Shown: one piece after another, positions 8,377-17,288 of the stretch
Numbering within the stretch: the stretch's first letter is position 1
How the letters are laid out: the number at the start of each line of letters is the position of its first letter
Assembly: GCF_900112065.1 (NCBI RefSeq)
Contig: NZ_FOKE01000007.1
Span: 308,277 to 372,276 of the forward strand
DNA: 64,000 bases
Reading direction: 5' to 3'
Source of the DNA: Cohnella sp. OV330
GTDB lineage: Bacteria > Bacillota > Bacilli > Paenibacillales > Paenibacillaceae
The notes under the pieces: generated by a model
Told to the model about the DNA's origin: nothing
What the model saw: the letters and a program-made list of their open reading frames with translations, nothing else
The model's database searches: none
Made by a program: the position numbers and the translations under genes

Positions 8377-10689
8377 ATGGAGCTTCAATCGGCGCGGGAC
8401 AACAACCAGATTCGGCAGGCGGCCGCGGCACTCGAGAGCGCGGGTATCCGGATCGCTTTCGTATCCAACCAATTCGATGGCTCGAGCCGGACAGGCATGA
8501 GCCGGGCCGACTGGAAAGGACCGGCCAACGAGATCGCGGGAACGGCGCTTGACAGCGGCGCGGGCGGCGAATGGCTGATCCGGACGCACGGCACCGTATT
8601 GGCCGGCCCCTACGGCGGATTCGCGCTCGAGACGGACTGGCTGCACTGCGGCGCGTCTCGGGATACGGCGGCCGAAGTGCGCTTCGAGATCGGCGCTTGG
8701 TCGCCATCGGCGTACGTGCTCGTACCCGGCGCCGTCTACGGCGGCAATCGCTTCAAGGCGCGCAAGCTCGGTTATGCGCCTTGCTGGACGTCGATCGAGG
8801 AGCGGGGACCGAATGCGCCGGCGCTTATCACGGACATCCCGAGGCTCGCGGCGGGCGAAGGACCTTCGTCGCTCCATCTGCTGACCGGAGACGCAGCGAC
8901 GCCCGCCGTCGCCTATTACGACCCCGAACGGGGGAGAGGCTGCATCCTGCTTGCGGAGCAGCGCACCGATTTCGGGGAAACGTCGATCCATATCGAAGAG
9001 TCGCTGGACCGGCGCGCAGCGGCGATATCCTTTCGCGCGCCAGGGGTGCGCGAAGACGCGAAGTACGAGATGTGCACGACAACGGCGGCATCTACCGACA
9101 GAGGGGCGGATTACGCCAACGGCGACCGCCTGTCTTTAAAGTTTCACGTCTTTCTGTTTGCTTGCGGCAGCGTGCGGCGATTATTCGCCGCGTTCGCGTC
9201 CGTGCGGCATTCGTTGACCGGATGCGCGGAACCGGTCGCTTCGCTGCCCTTTTCCGCGGCCTGGGCGATTCAGGAGGCCAAGTTCAACGCGATGAACTGG
9301 AACGAAACCCATGGCTATTATGCGGTCGGCACGGTGGACGAAAAGCACCAGGACTGGCAGCTGGGCTGGGTCGGAGGCGGCATGTCGAGCTATGCGCTGC
9401 TGCTGGAGGGGGGCGCTGCGTCGCGGGAGCGGGCGCTGCGAACCCTCGATTTTATATTCGGCGGGCAGACGGCGGCCGGCTTTTTTCCCGGCGTTTTCTA
9501 TCGGGGCAGCTGGTACGGCGACGAATTCGGGACCGATCCGGGCCGGGAAGCGCCGGAGCGGTGGCATATCGTTCGCAAAAGCGCGGACGCGCTGTATTTC
9601 GCAGCCAAGCATGTGATGGCGCTGGAAGCGATCGAACCCGGACGCAAGGCAAGCGATTCATGGCTGCTCGGGCTGAGAAGGCTGGCCGACGCGTTCGTTC
9701 GCCTGTGGAATACATACGGCCAATTCGGCCAGTGGGCGAACCACGACACCGGCGAGCTGCTGGTCGGCGGCTCAGCGGGCGGCGCGATGGCCGTCGGCGG
9801 CCTCGCGCTCTGCGGCCGGCTGCTGGACGAAGCGCGATACGTGTCGGTCGCGCAGGCGGCTGGCGAAGACTATTACCGGCGGTTCACGTATGCCGGCGTC
9901 ACGACCGGCGGTCCGGGCGAGATTCTTCAATGTCCGGACAGCGAGTCCGCTTTTGCGCTGCTCGAATCTTACATGGCGCTTTACGAGACGACGGGCGACC
10001 GACTATGGATCGGCAGGGCGGAGGAAGCCGCGGACCAATGCTTGACCTGGTGCGTTTCGTACGATTTCGTTTTCCCGGCGTCGTCGACGTTCGGCAAGCT
10101 TGGCATGCGCACCGCAGGCTCGGTCATCGCCAACGCGCAGAACAAGCACAGCGCGCCCGGCATCTGCACGCTGTCGGGAGACGCATTATTCAAGCTGTTC
10201 CGCGCGACGGGCCGCAGGCGCTTTATGGATCAGCTGACGGAGACGGCGCGGAACATGAACCAATATTTGTCCCGCGCGGACCGTCCGATCATGGGTTGGG
10301 ACGGCAAGGACATGCCGCCCGGCTATATGAGCGAGCGCGTGAACATGAGCGATTGGGAGGGCGCGGACCTGGTGGGCGAAGCGCTGCCGCTCTCCTGCTG
10401 GTGCGAGACGTCGAACATGCTTACGTACGCCGAGGTTCCGGGCATCTACGTTCAGCGCGATACGGGGCTCGTATGGTCGCCCGATCATGTGACGTGCGCG
10501 CTGGAAACGACGCCGGAGGGCGCCGCTGCGCTGCGGGTGACGAATCCGACGACTTGGCCGGCTTCGGTGAAGCTGTTGTCGGAGACGTCGGCCGAGGCGG
10601 CGCTGCCGCTTAGCGTATGCGCTAGCGCGACCTGGCCGCGCATCCGGCTTGCGCCGGGCGAGACGCGGGTCGTGCGGTTGACCGAATAG
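8377..10689 (+). CDS. Glycoside hydrolase-like protein of unknown specificity
   Basis: 770-residue protein without signal peptide or membrane segment, so probably cytoplasmic. The N-terminal third looks like a beta-sandwich and the second half (about 300-690) looks helical with aromatic and acidic patches (W-N-E-T-H-G-Y-Y, G-W-D-G-K-D-M-P-P-G-Y), as in (alpha/alpha)6 glycosidases. I cannot name a family. AGAGGAG lies 8 bases before ATG 8377. It is followed by a terminator and then an AraC regulator, in a region rich in carbohydrate genes, which supports intracellular breakdown of an oligosaccharide. Confidence 0.6.
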   Translation: MELQSARDNNQIRQAAAALESAGIRIAFVSNQFDGSSRTGMSRADWKGPANEIAGTALDSGAGGEWLIRTHGTVLAGPYGGFALETDWLHCGASRDTAAEVRFEIGAWSPSAYVLVPGAVYGGNRFKARKLGYAPCWTSIEERGPNAPALITDIPRLAAGEGPSSLHLLTGDAATPAVAYYDPERGRGCILLAEQRTDFGETSIHIEESLDRRAAAISFRAPGVREDAKYEMCTTTAASTDRGADYANGDRLSLKFHVFLFACGSVRRLFAAFASVRHSLTGCAEPVASLPFSAAWAIQEAKFNAMNWNETHGYYAVGTVDEKHQDWQLGWVGGGMSSYALLLEGGAASRERALRTLDFIFGGQTAAGFFPGVFYRGSWYGDEFGTDPGREAPERWHIVRKSADALYFAAKHVMALEAIEPGRKASDSWLLGLRRLADAFVRLWNTYGQFGQWANHDTGELLVGGSAGGAMAVGGLALCGRLLDEARYVSVAQAAGEDYYRRFTYAGVTTGGPGEILQCPDSESAFALLESYMALYETTGDRLWIGRAEEAADQCLTWCVSYDFVFPASSTFGKLGMRTAGSVIANAQNKHSAPGICTLSGDALFKLFRATGRRRFMDQLTETARNMNQYLSRADRPIMGWDGKDMPPGYMSERVNMSDWEGADLVGEALPLSCWCETSNMLTYAEVPGIYVQRDTGLVWSPDHVTCALETTPEGAAALRVTNPTTWPASVKLLSETSAEAALPLSVCASATWPRIRLAPGETRVVRLTE

Positions 10690-10776
10690 CGCGGTTATTG
10701 CTTGGCGGTCCTATCGGCGTACGCATGCTCGAACATGCTGAACCATAACGCTTCATCTGGCAGCCGGCTTCCCGGC

Positions 10777-10820
10777 AGTCCCGATCGCCTCGCGGCGACC
10801 GGGGCTTTTCGTCTTTTTCA
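10777..10820 (+). terminator. Terminator after the glycosidase-like gene
   Basis: 13-bp stem with one mismatch and one G-T pair (10777-10789 with 10794-10806), loop TCGC, then TTTTCGTCTTTTT. Confidence 0.8.
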
Positions 10821-10956
10821 CCCCTCAAATCCTTTCAAAAGGCGGGGATTCCGCGTCTGAGCAGCATTTCGAACATTGTACAGTAGAGCGCCCGGCGGCA
10901 GTATGAGATGCTGAATATCGCTGGCACGTACTCGATCCGGTGGGAGGAAAGCGCCC

Positions 10957-13308
10957 GTGAAGATGCTCCAAGCCTACAAGTCCAAAAAGTATCTGACGCG
11001 TTTGCTGCTGTCCGTCAGCGTGCTGATGATCGCCGTGCTGGTCTTCGCTTCGCTGGCGCTGCAGTACAATGCCGAGCGGAGCTCGGTCCGCATGCAGCAG
11101 GATTCGTCCCGCAAGGTCATGAACCAGATCCAGTACAACGTCTCGTACATGACGGAGGTGCTGAACAATCTGGCCGTTTCGCTTTTTATGGATCCGAATA
11201 TTTCGCCGCTCTTTACGCTGCCGAGCTACGACGAGATGACCGTCATCCGTTCGATGAACTCGCTGAAGCAGGCGTATTTGTCTTCGTCTTTTCTCCATTC
11301 GATCGTCGTCTATAACGGCTATGACGACCAGGTCTATCCGGTCGGCCAACTCAGCCTGAACAAGCCCGACGCCGCGATGGCGGACGGACTCGTCTCGCTG
11401 CTGAAGCGCGAGGATAAGCTGCCCAGGATGAAGCTGCTGCCCATGAATTTTAGCGGCATCGCGGGGAAGGTCGACTTTTTCTCGATCGTGCTCTATCAGA
11501 ACTTCGGCGCCGTCCGCAGCGGTCGGGAGAGCGCGCTCGTCGTCAATATCAAGCCGCAGTGGCTGTACGACAATTTGCAAACGGTAAACGTCTTCGACGA
11601 TCCGGCCCGGTCCGGCCTCTATATGCTGGACGGGTCCGGCGATTTGATGATGTCGGGCGGCGGTGCGGCGACGGCCGATACGAAGCGGCTTGCCGAGGCG
11701 TTGGCGCAGCGGTCGAATACGGGCCGGACGTCCTTCGGCTCCTTCACCGGCAAGCTTGGTGGTTCGGAAAAGCAACTTGTCACCTATATGAGCATGAAGG
11801 ATACGGATTGGAAAATCGTCAGCGTGCAGCCCTACGACGTGGTGACCGGCGGCATCCGCGAGATGCGCGCGACTTCTGTCGTCATGATCGCCGTCGTACT
11901 ATTCTTGGGCGTTCTGCTGTCCTTCTTGATCGCCCACAAGCTGTACCGGCCGATCGAACGAATGTTCAACCAGATCGGGATCAAGCCGGGAGAGCCGCAG
12001 GCGAGCGATACCGGCGCGCGGCGGAACGACGAGTTCGAGGCCGTGGCGACCGTCTACAGCTCGATGCTGGAGAAGCTGCACTGGGCGTCTAGCGAGCAGG
12101 ACAAGCAGAAGCGGATCGTGCGCAACTACCATCTCCGCACGCTCGTCGCCAACAGCCCGTCGCTGTCGCGCGAAGAATTTCAGGAAAACATCGCTTTGAA
12201 CGGTCTCGATATCGATCCGTCAGGGCCGTACCGGCTGGTGGTCGTCAAGGTGGACGGCTTCGCCGAATACGAGCGGACGACGACGCCCGGTCAACGCGCG
12301 CTCCATACGTTCGCGATCGGCAACATCGCGGAGGAGATCATGCGGCCCGGTCCATACCGGTGCGAGATCGCGGACATGCGCGGCGATCATGTGGCGATGC
12401 TGGTCAGCCCGGCGGGCGAAGGAGCGGATACGGACACGCTGACGCGGCTGCTGCGCCGCATTCAGGAGGTCGTCGGCAGCTATTACAAGCTGTCCCTGTC
12501 GCTGACGGTCAGCGGCAGCTGCGACAGCCATGTCGGCATCACCGAGCGTTATGGCGAAGCGATCCGGCTGTCTCAATATAAGCTTTTGTTCGGCCATCGC
12601 GCGATTCTGACGCCGGAGGCGGTCGGCGAGCGGAAGAGGCAGACCGAGTACGATTTTCCCGCGGAAGCGGAAAAGAAGCTCGTCGAAAGCATCCGCGCCA
12701 ACCATCCCGCAGAGAGCGTCGATGCGGCGGATGCGATCCTTCAGGGACTCGAAGCCTGCCACTTCGACCATATCGTACACGGCATCCTTCATCTCGTCGA
12801 CCTGCTCAAATCGGCCGTCCGGGATCTCAACCGCAACCGCCTCATCTCGCTGCCCGTCGATCTGGGCTCGCTCAGCCGGGAGGCGCTCGAGAAGGAGACG
12901 ATGGAAGAGGTGCGCGAGCTGATCGGCGCCGCGATCCGCGAGATCCACGACAAGCTGTCCCGCACGGACGCGGATAAAAACGCTGCCTTGACCGACGCGA
13001 TCAAGGAAATGATCCAGTCGAACTACAAGGACAGCAACCTGAGCCTTCAGGGGATCGCGGCGATGCTGCACCTGACGCCGGCTTATGTGGGACGCATCTT
13101 CAAGACGAGCGAGTTCGTGTCGGTGGGGGAGTATATGAACGAAGTCCGTCTGCGGCACGCGCAGGCGTATCTGGAGACGAAGGGCTTCAGCATCAAGGAA
13201 GTGATGGAGATGGTCGGCTACGTGAACGAGAGCACCTTCTTCAAGCTGTTCAAAAAGACGTTCGGCGTGACGCCGAAGGAGTACCGGCTGAAGAAGGTGC
13301 TGGAGTAG
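10957..13308 (+). CDS. Membrane-bound AraC-family regulator with extracellular sensor (YesS type)
   Basis: 783-residue one-component regulator of the type that controls polysaccharide use in Paenibacillaceae. A first membrane helix lies at about 15-37 (L-L-L-S-V-S-V-L-M-I-A-V-L), an extracellular sensing domain to about 300, a second helix at about 303-327, then a cytoplasmic linker and a C-terminal AraC helix-turn-helix pair (about 675-783, ending F-G-V-T-P-K-E-Y-R). Start is GTG 10957 with GGGAGG nine bases before it; ATG 10963 is possible. No transporter lies downstream, so its target is uncertain; the glycosidase-like gene upstream is the nearest candidate. Confidence 0.88.
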   Translation: MKMLQAYKSKKYLTRLLLSVSVLMIAVLVFASLALQYNAERSSVRMQQDSSRKVMNQIQYNVSYMTEVLNNLAVSLFMDPNISPLFTLPSYDEMTVIRSMNSLKQAYLSSSFLHSIVVYNGYDDQVYPVGQLSLNKPDAAMADGLVSLLKREDKLPRMKLLPMNFSGIAGKVDFFSIVLYQNFGAVRSGRESALVVNIKPQWLYDNLQTVNVFDDPARSGLYMLDGSGDLMMSGGGAATADTKRLAEALAQRSNTGRTSFGSFTGKLGGSEKQLVTYMSMKDTDWKIVSVQPYDVVTGGIREMRATSVVMIAVVLFLGVLLSFLIAHKLYRPIERMFNQIGIKPGEPQASDTGARRNDEFEAVATVYSSMLEKLHWASSEQDKQKRIVRNYHLRTLVANSPSLSREEFQENIALNGLDIDPSGPYRLVVVKVDGFAEYERTTTPGQRALHTFAIGNIAEEIMRPGPYRCEIADMRGDHVAMLVSPAGEGADTDTLTRLLRRIQEVVGSYYKLSLSLTVSGSCDSHVGITERYGEAIRLSQYKLLFGHRAILTPEAVGERKRQTEYDFPAEAEKKLVESIRANHPAESVDAADAILQGLEACHFDHIVHGILHLVDLLKSAVRDLNRNRLISLPVDLGSLSREALEKETMEEVRELIGAAIREIHDKLSRTDADKNAALTDAIKEMIQSNYKDSNLSLQGIAAMLHLTPAYVGRIFKTSEFVSVGEYMNEVRLRHAQAYLETKGFSIKEVMEMVGYVNESTFFKLFKKTFGVTPKEYRLKKVLE

Positions 13309-13371
13309 GGGGAAGGCCGGGTTGGTAAACTGATGGTTTGCCTGGTGGTGTTGTGCCCAGTGAACGCGAAC

Positions 13372-13711
13372 CGCCTTCACTAGAAGAGGCGATGGGCGGA
13401 GCGGGGGCGCGAAAAGGCGAATCGCCTTCACTAGGAGAGGCGATGGGTGGAGCGGGAGCGTGACAAAGCAAATCGCCTTCACTAGGAGAGGCGATGGGCG
13501 GAGCGGGGGCGCGAAAAGGCGAATCGCCTTCACTAGGAAAGGCGATGGGCGAAACGGGGGCGCGAAAAGGCGAATCGCCTTCACTAGAAGAGGCGATGGG
13601 CGGAGCGGGGGCGTGAAAAGGCGAATCGCCTTTACTAGGAGAGGCGATGGGCGGAGCGGGGGCGTGAAAAGGCGAATCGCCTTCACTACGAGAGGCGATG
13701 GGCGCGCGACC
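13372..13711. repeat. 51-bp tandem repeat array, seven units
   Basis: Units begin at 13372, 13423, 13474, 13525, 13576, 13627 and 13678 (the last partial), each 51 bases apart. Each unit joins two palindromes: AAGGCGAATCGCCTT across the unit boundary and CGCCTT...GAGGCG within it. Units differ at a few positions (for example GCGCGAAAAG versus GCGTGAAAAG). There are no unique spacers, so this is not CRISPR. Confidence 0.93.
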
Positions 13712-13794
13712 GTGAGGACCGGCTTATAAAAAATACTTGTAAAAAATTTCAATAATAAGTATGATTACTTTACAAATATCGTTGCCTGAAGCAC

Positions 13795-13840
13795 AGGCCG
13801 TTCTTTCCGATTGAATTCGGAGGAGCGGCCTTTTCTATTT
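13795..13840 (+). terminator. Hairpin ahead of the nuclease-like gene
   Basis: AGGCCG (13795-13800) pairs with CGGCCT (13826-13831), with an inner TCCGA/TTCGGA pairing, then TTTTCTATTT. It could terminate transcription coming out of the repeat array or act as an attenuator for the gene at 13857. Confidence 0.6.
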
Positions 13841-13856
13841 CTAAGGAGGTAATGAA

Positions 13857-14540
13857 GTGTCTGATGTGTTGTTTCAAAAAGCCTACGACGAATGGATGAC
13901 GCGCGTTATTCGCCAATGCCAAGGTGAAAGGAAAAGGCGATTATTGGAGATGGATTCGTACAATGAGCGATTGCTGCTTAAAAATCTTTGGTGGCCGGCG
14001 CTTGGCAGTTTCGATCATCTGCATCCGGAGTGGGAAGTGTCTGACTTTAAGGACGGACAACGATTTGTCGATTTCGCCTACATGCCTTTTGGATTGCATC
14101 GAGGTCTAATATTGGAAGCCGATGCTTACGGCACGCATCTCCGCGATGTGAGCCGCTTCCGATTTGGCGATAATCTTGAGAGACAAAATTATTTGCTTAT
14201 GGACGGTTGGCACATGCTTCGCTTCTCAAGGGACGATTTGCTGGAAAAACCGAAGCGCTGTCAACAGACGCTGTTGGCGGCACTATCGGTATGGGGATAC
14301 GGAGCGGGATCGGACGTGATCTCACTCACGTTGTATGAGCGAGCTATTCTCCATTGGATTGGAAGGCATTGCAGTGAAATAAAGCCAATAGAAGTAATGG
14401 CTGCACTCAAAATTAGCTTTTATCAAACTAGTGCCAGTTTACAGTCGCTGGAGACTAAAGGTTACTTAAGATCAAACCGGTCCGCGCAAGGTAAAGCAAT
14501 GAGTTATTCGGTTTTGCCGAAGGTGAATAAGGTGAATTGA
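13857..14540 (+). CDS. Putative endonuclease-fold protein with winged-helix C-terminus
   Basis: 227 residues. The middle (about 55-140) resembles the DUF559/Vsr-like restriction endonuclease fold: R-F-V-D-F-A-Y, then L-E-A-D-A-Y-G-T-H, then an R-x-N-Y-L-L-M-D-G-W-H-M-L-R-F-S-R-D-D-L block. The C-terminal 60 residues look like a winged helix (P-I-E-V-M-A-A-L-K-I-S). GTG 13857 has a perfect AAGGAGGT site 6 bases upstream. Base composition is clearly poorer in GC than its neighbours, suggesting acquisition. No methyltransferase or transposase is next to it. DNA cleavage is inferred from the motif order only. Confidence 0.6.
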   Translation: MSDVLFQKAYDEWMTRVIRQCQGERKRRLLEMDSYNERLLLKNLWWPALGSFDHLHPEWEVSDFKDGQRFVDFAYMPFGLHRGLILEADAYGTHLRDVSRFRFGDNLERQNYLLMDGWHMLRFSRDDLLEKPKRCQQTLLAALSVWGYGAGSDVISLTLYERAILHWIGRHCSEIKPIEVMAALKISFYQTSASLQSLETKGYLRSNRSAQGKAMSYSVLPKVNKVN

Positions 14541-14605
14541 AATTTGGTTTAATCGGCTACATCAGCAGGGGATGGGCGAAACAATTGTCGAGAAAGAAGT
14601 CCATC

Positions 14606-14646
14606 CAACCAAAACCAACAAGCGACCGTCCTCCCGGACGGCCGCT
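14606..14646 (-). terminator. Terminator of the ABC importer operon
   Basis: On the minus strand, stem GCGGCCGTCC/GGACGGTCGC with loop GGGA, followed by TTGTTGGTTTTGG. Confidence 0.75.
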
Positions 14647-14689
14647 CGCGCGAATCGGTTTACGCGTTTTCTTTCGATTTCGCTTGCCG

Positions 14690-16261
14690 TTAACGCATTC
14701 CCTTGCCCTTCAAGAAGGCGTCCCATTGCGTGGCGACTTCGGCTTCGTATTTTTCGAGGCCGGAGGCTTTGAGTTTGTTCTCGAACTCGGGCAGCATCTT
14801 GGCCGGATCGACGGCGCCGGTCTCGAGCGCGGTCGAATATTCGTTGCCTACCGCATTCAGGTTGGCGCCTTCTGCCTTGATCTTTTCTTCGTTGATCGAG
14901 AAGCCGTTGCTGACAGGCACGACGGCGCTGTCGTTCAGCTTGATCGTCTTCTCCCAAGTATCGGGATCCATGCCTGGCTTCAAGAAGGCGTTGAACTGGT
15001 TGCCGAACACCCAGTCGCCGTTCGGCGCATAGCCCGAGCCATCGATCGGCGCGATGAACTTGTCGTCCGTCTTCGTGTAGTGCTTGCCTTCGATGCCGTT
15101 GCAGATCAAATTATAAAGATACTTGTCAGTGTTGAGCAGATTAATCAGCATGAGCGCGCGCTCGGGGTTTTTAGAGTTTTTGTTAATGACGTGCATGGCG
15201 CTCGCGATACCGGTGAAGTAGCTGTCCGAGATCGGAACGTAGACGACGTCGTTGCCGCCGTTGATCGCCTTTTCGCCGATCTCGCCGCCCGGCTTGGACG
15301 TGAATTCGAGCGATACGGCGACGTTGCCTTTGCCCTTCAGGTCGTTGATGTTCTGGAGCACGGGCGCGTCCTTGTTGATGTAGCCGGCTTGGTACCAGTT
15401 ATGCATTGTCGCGTAAAAGTCCTTTTTGGCTTCGAGCGTATCAATCTTGCCGATCATGGCATAAGACGCATCGTCCTTCTTGTAGCCGACTGCCGCGCCG
15501 TCCGGCGCCACGGCGTTCGGATCGACGAACAGGCCGTTGGAGTTTTGTGCGAGACCGAGCGGCACGATGCCTTTTTCGTTGTCCTTGAGCGTCTTCAGGA
15601 ACGGCTCGATGTCTTTGTACGAGTGGATCGTGCTCACGTCAAGGTTATATTTGTCGACGAAGCGCTTTTGGATGATCAAGCTCTTTTGCTTGGCCGCGAT
15701 TTGATAGATCGGGAAGCCGTATACCTTGCCGTCGGCGGCTTTCATGTCCGGCCAGAATTTGTCGGGGATGTTGGCGCGCGCATCCGGCGCGTACTTGGCG
15801 ATCATGTCGTCCGGCAGTTCGAGGTAGGCGCCCTTATCGATGTAGGGTTGATAGTTGCCAAGCCAGCCTTTGGAGCTCCAAGCGATATCGAACGCCTCGC
15901 CGGCCGCGAGCATCGCGTTCAGCTTCGGCTCGTATTCGTCGAATGTCAGCGGTTTCAAATCGACGGTCGCATTGATCTTTTCTTTCAAATATTTGTTGAT
16001 CTCGTCGTTGACCAGCTTCTGGTCGGGACCCGGATTGGCGGCGACTGGATAGATAAACGTCAGGTTGACTTCGGGCAGCTCCGCAGGCGTTGCCTCGGCA
16101 CTGGCGGACGCGCTAGCGGAAGCGCTCGCCGAAGGGGAGGCGCTGTCGCTTGCCGATGCGCTCGGGCTGGCCGTGTTCCCGTTGTTGTTATTGCTGCAAG
16201 CCGCCAGCGCGGCCAGCGAGAGTAGCAGCATGTATTGCGGAATCCGTTTTCCTTTTCTCAT
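14690..16261 (-). CDS. Sugar ABC transporter substrate-binding lipoprotein
   Basis: 523-residue binding protein of a CUT1-type importer, anchored by lipobox L-A-A-C (Cys22). A Ser/Ala-rich linker runs to about residue 65. The folded part has the typical layout of the large LplA/YtcQ binding proteins (Y-P-V-A-A-N-P-G-P near the start; W-S-S-K-G-W-L-G-N). GGAGGG lies 7 bases before the start. It is the last gene of an operon whose order is permease, permease, binding protein. No ATPase gene is present, as is common for this type, which shares an MsmX-like ATPase encoded elsewhere. Confidence 0.9.
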   Translation of the reverse strand: MRKGKRIPQYMLLLSLAALAACSNNNNGNTASPSASASDSASPSASASASASASAEATPAELPEVNLTFIYPVAANPGPDQKLVNDEINKYLKEKINATVDLKPLTFDEYEPKLNAMLAAGEAFDIAWSSKGWLGNYQPYIDKGAYLELPDDMIAKYAPDARANIPDKFWPDMKAADGKVYGFPIYQIAAKQKSLIIQKRFVDKYNLDVSTIHSYKDIEPFLKTLKDNEKGIVPLGLAQNSNGLFVDPNAVAPDGAAVGYKKDDASYAMIGKIDTLEAKKDFYATMHNWYQAGYINKDAPVLQNINDLKGKGNVAVSLEFTSKPGGEIGEKAINGGNDVVYVPISDSYFTGIASAMHVINKNSKNPERALMLINLLNTDKYLYNLICNGIEGKHYTKTDDKFIAPIDGSGYAPNGDWVFGNQFNAFLKPGMDPDTWEKTIKLNDSAVVPVSNGFSINEEKIKAEGANLNAVGNEYSTALETGAVDPAKMLPEFENKLKASGLEKYEAEVATQWDAFLKGKGMR

Positions 16262-16391
16262 CTCTTAACCCTCCGTTGAATGGTCCGTTATTATTTAATA
16301 CGCCGTACTCCCGTGCCTGACCTGCTGCCGCCCAAAAAGCCGATCACCTCCCTCGAATGCAGCAGCAGCGCTTTATCGATTCATGCCGACT

Positions 16392-17270
16392 CTAGCCCTT
16401 GAGCGAGCCGACCGTGATGCCTTTGACGAAGTATTTCTGGAAAAAGGGGAAGACGAGCAGCATCGGCCCGCTGGCGACGATCGCCATCGCCATTCGGACG
16501 GACAACGTCGGGAACTGCGCGAACTGGAGCTTGTCGGACACCTGCGCCATCGGCGAATTCGCGAGGAATTCGGCCTGCGACAAAATGCGGACGAGCAGCA
16601 GCTGCAGCGGAATGTACTTGTCGTTGTCGATGAACAGCAGCGCGTTGTACCATTCGTTCCAATAACCGAAGGCGATGAACAGTCCGAGCGTCGCGAGCGC
16701 CGGCGTCGAGAGGGGAAGGATGATCCGGAAGAAGATCCGGAATTCGCGCGCCCCGTCGATTTTGGCCGATTCGACGATCTCGGGCGAGATTTTGTCCAGG
16801 AACCCCTTCATGATCATGATGTTGAACGGGCTCATGAGCGCGGGGATGATCAAGGCGGCGAGCGAATTTTTGAGATGCAGGTATTGCGTCATCAGAATGT
16901 AGAAAGGGATCAGGCCGCCGTTGAACAGCATCGTGAAGAACACGTAAAACGTGAGTGGCCGGTTGTACCTGAAGTCGCGGCGCGAAATGGGATAGGCCAT
17001 GAGCGCGGTGAGCAGCAGCGACAGAAACGTTCCGATGATGGTGATCATGATCGTGACGCCATAGCCGCGCAAAATCGTGTCCGGCTTTTCGAATACGATC
17101 CGGTACGCTTCTCCGCTCCATACTCTCGGGATGAACTGGTAGCCGTATTCGAACAGGCTGTCCTCCGAGGAGAGCGAGATCGAGACGACAAGAATGAAGG
17201 GCGCCACGATCAACAGGCAGACGACGATAAAGAAAGCATTAATGAACCAATTGTTCGATTTGAGCGTCAT
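16392..17270 (-). CDS. Carbohydrate ABC transporter permease (LplC/YtcP type)
   Basis: 292 residues with six predicted membrane helices. The permease EAA loop, E-S-A-K-I-D-G-A-R-E-F-R-I-F, lies near residue 190 and contacts the ATPase. It ends F-V-K-G-I-T-V-G-S-L-K-G, typical of the MalG/LplC side of CUT1 importers. It follows the LplB-type gene after 18 bases and precedes the binding-protein gene, so the three are one operon. Confidence 0.93.
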   Translation of the reverse strand: MTLKSNNWFINAFFIVVCLLIVAPFILVVSISLSSEDSLFEYGYQFIPRVWSGEAYRIVFEKPDTILRGYGVTIMITIIGTFLSLLLTALMAYPISRRDFRYNRPLTFYVFFTMLFNGGLIPFYILMTQYLHLKNSLAALIIPALMSPFNIMIMKGFLDKISPEIVESAKIDGAREFRIFFRIILPLSTPALATLGLFIAFGYWNEWYNALLFIDNDKYIPLQLLLVRILSQAEFLANSPMAQVSDKLQFAQFPTLSVRMAMAIVASGPMLLVFPFFQKYFVKGITVGSLKG

Positions 17271-17288
17271 AGCGGATTCGCCTCCGGT

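Larger units (their letters stand above)
13309..13856. other. Gene-free interval holding a tandem repeat and a hairpin
   Basis: 548 bases without a credible gene. It contains the 51-bp repeat array and a hairpin just before the next gene. The array stays open in several frames because 51 is divisible by three; the encoded 17-residue units (G-D-G-R-S-G-G-A-K-R-R...) have no ribosome site and no family resemblance. Confidence 0.75.

Noticed and set aside
13372..13711. CRISPR-like regular spacing
   Set aside because: The whole 51-base unit repeats; there are no unique spacers and no cas genes.
12220..13752. Minus-strand frame across the 51-bp repeats giving 17-residue repeats
   Set aside because: Continues as antisense of the AraC regulator, no ribosome site; openness follows from the repeat length being divisible by three.
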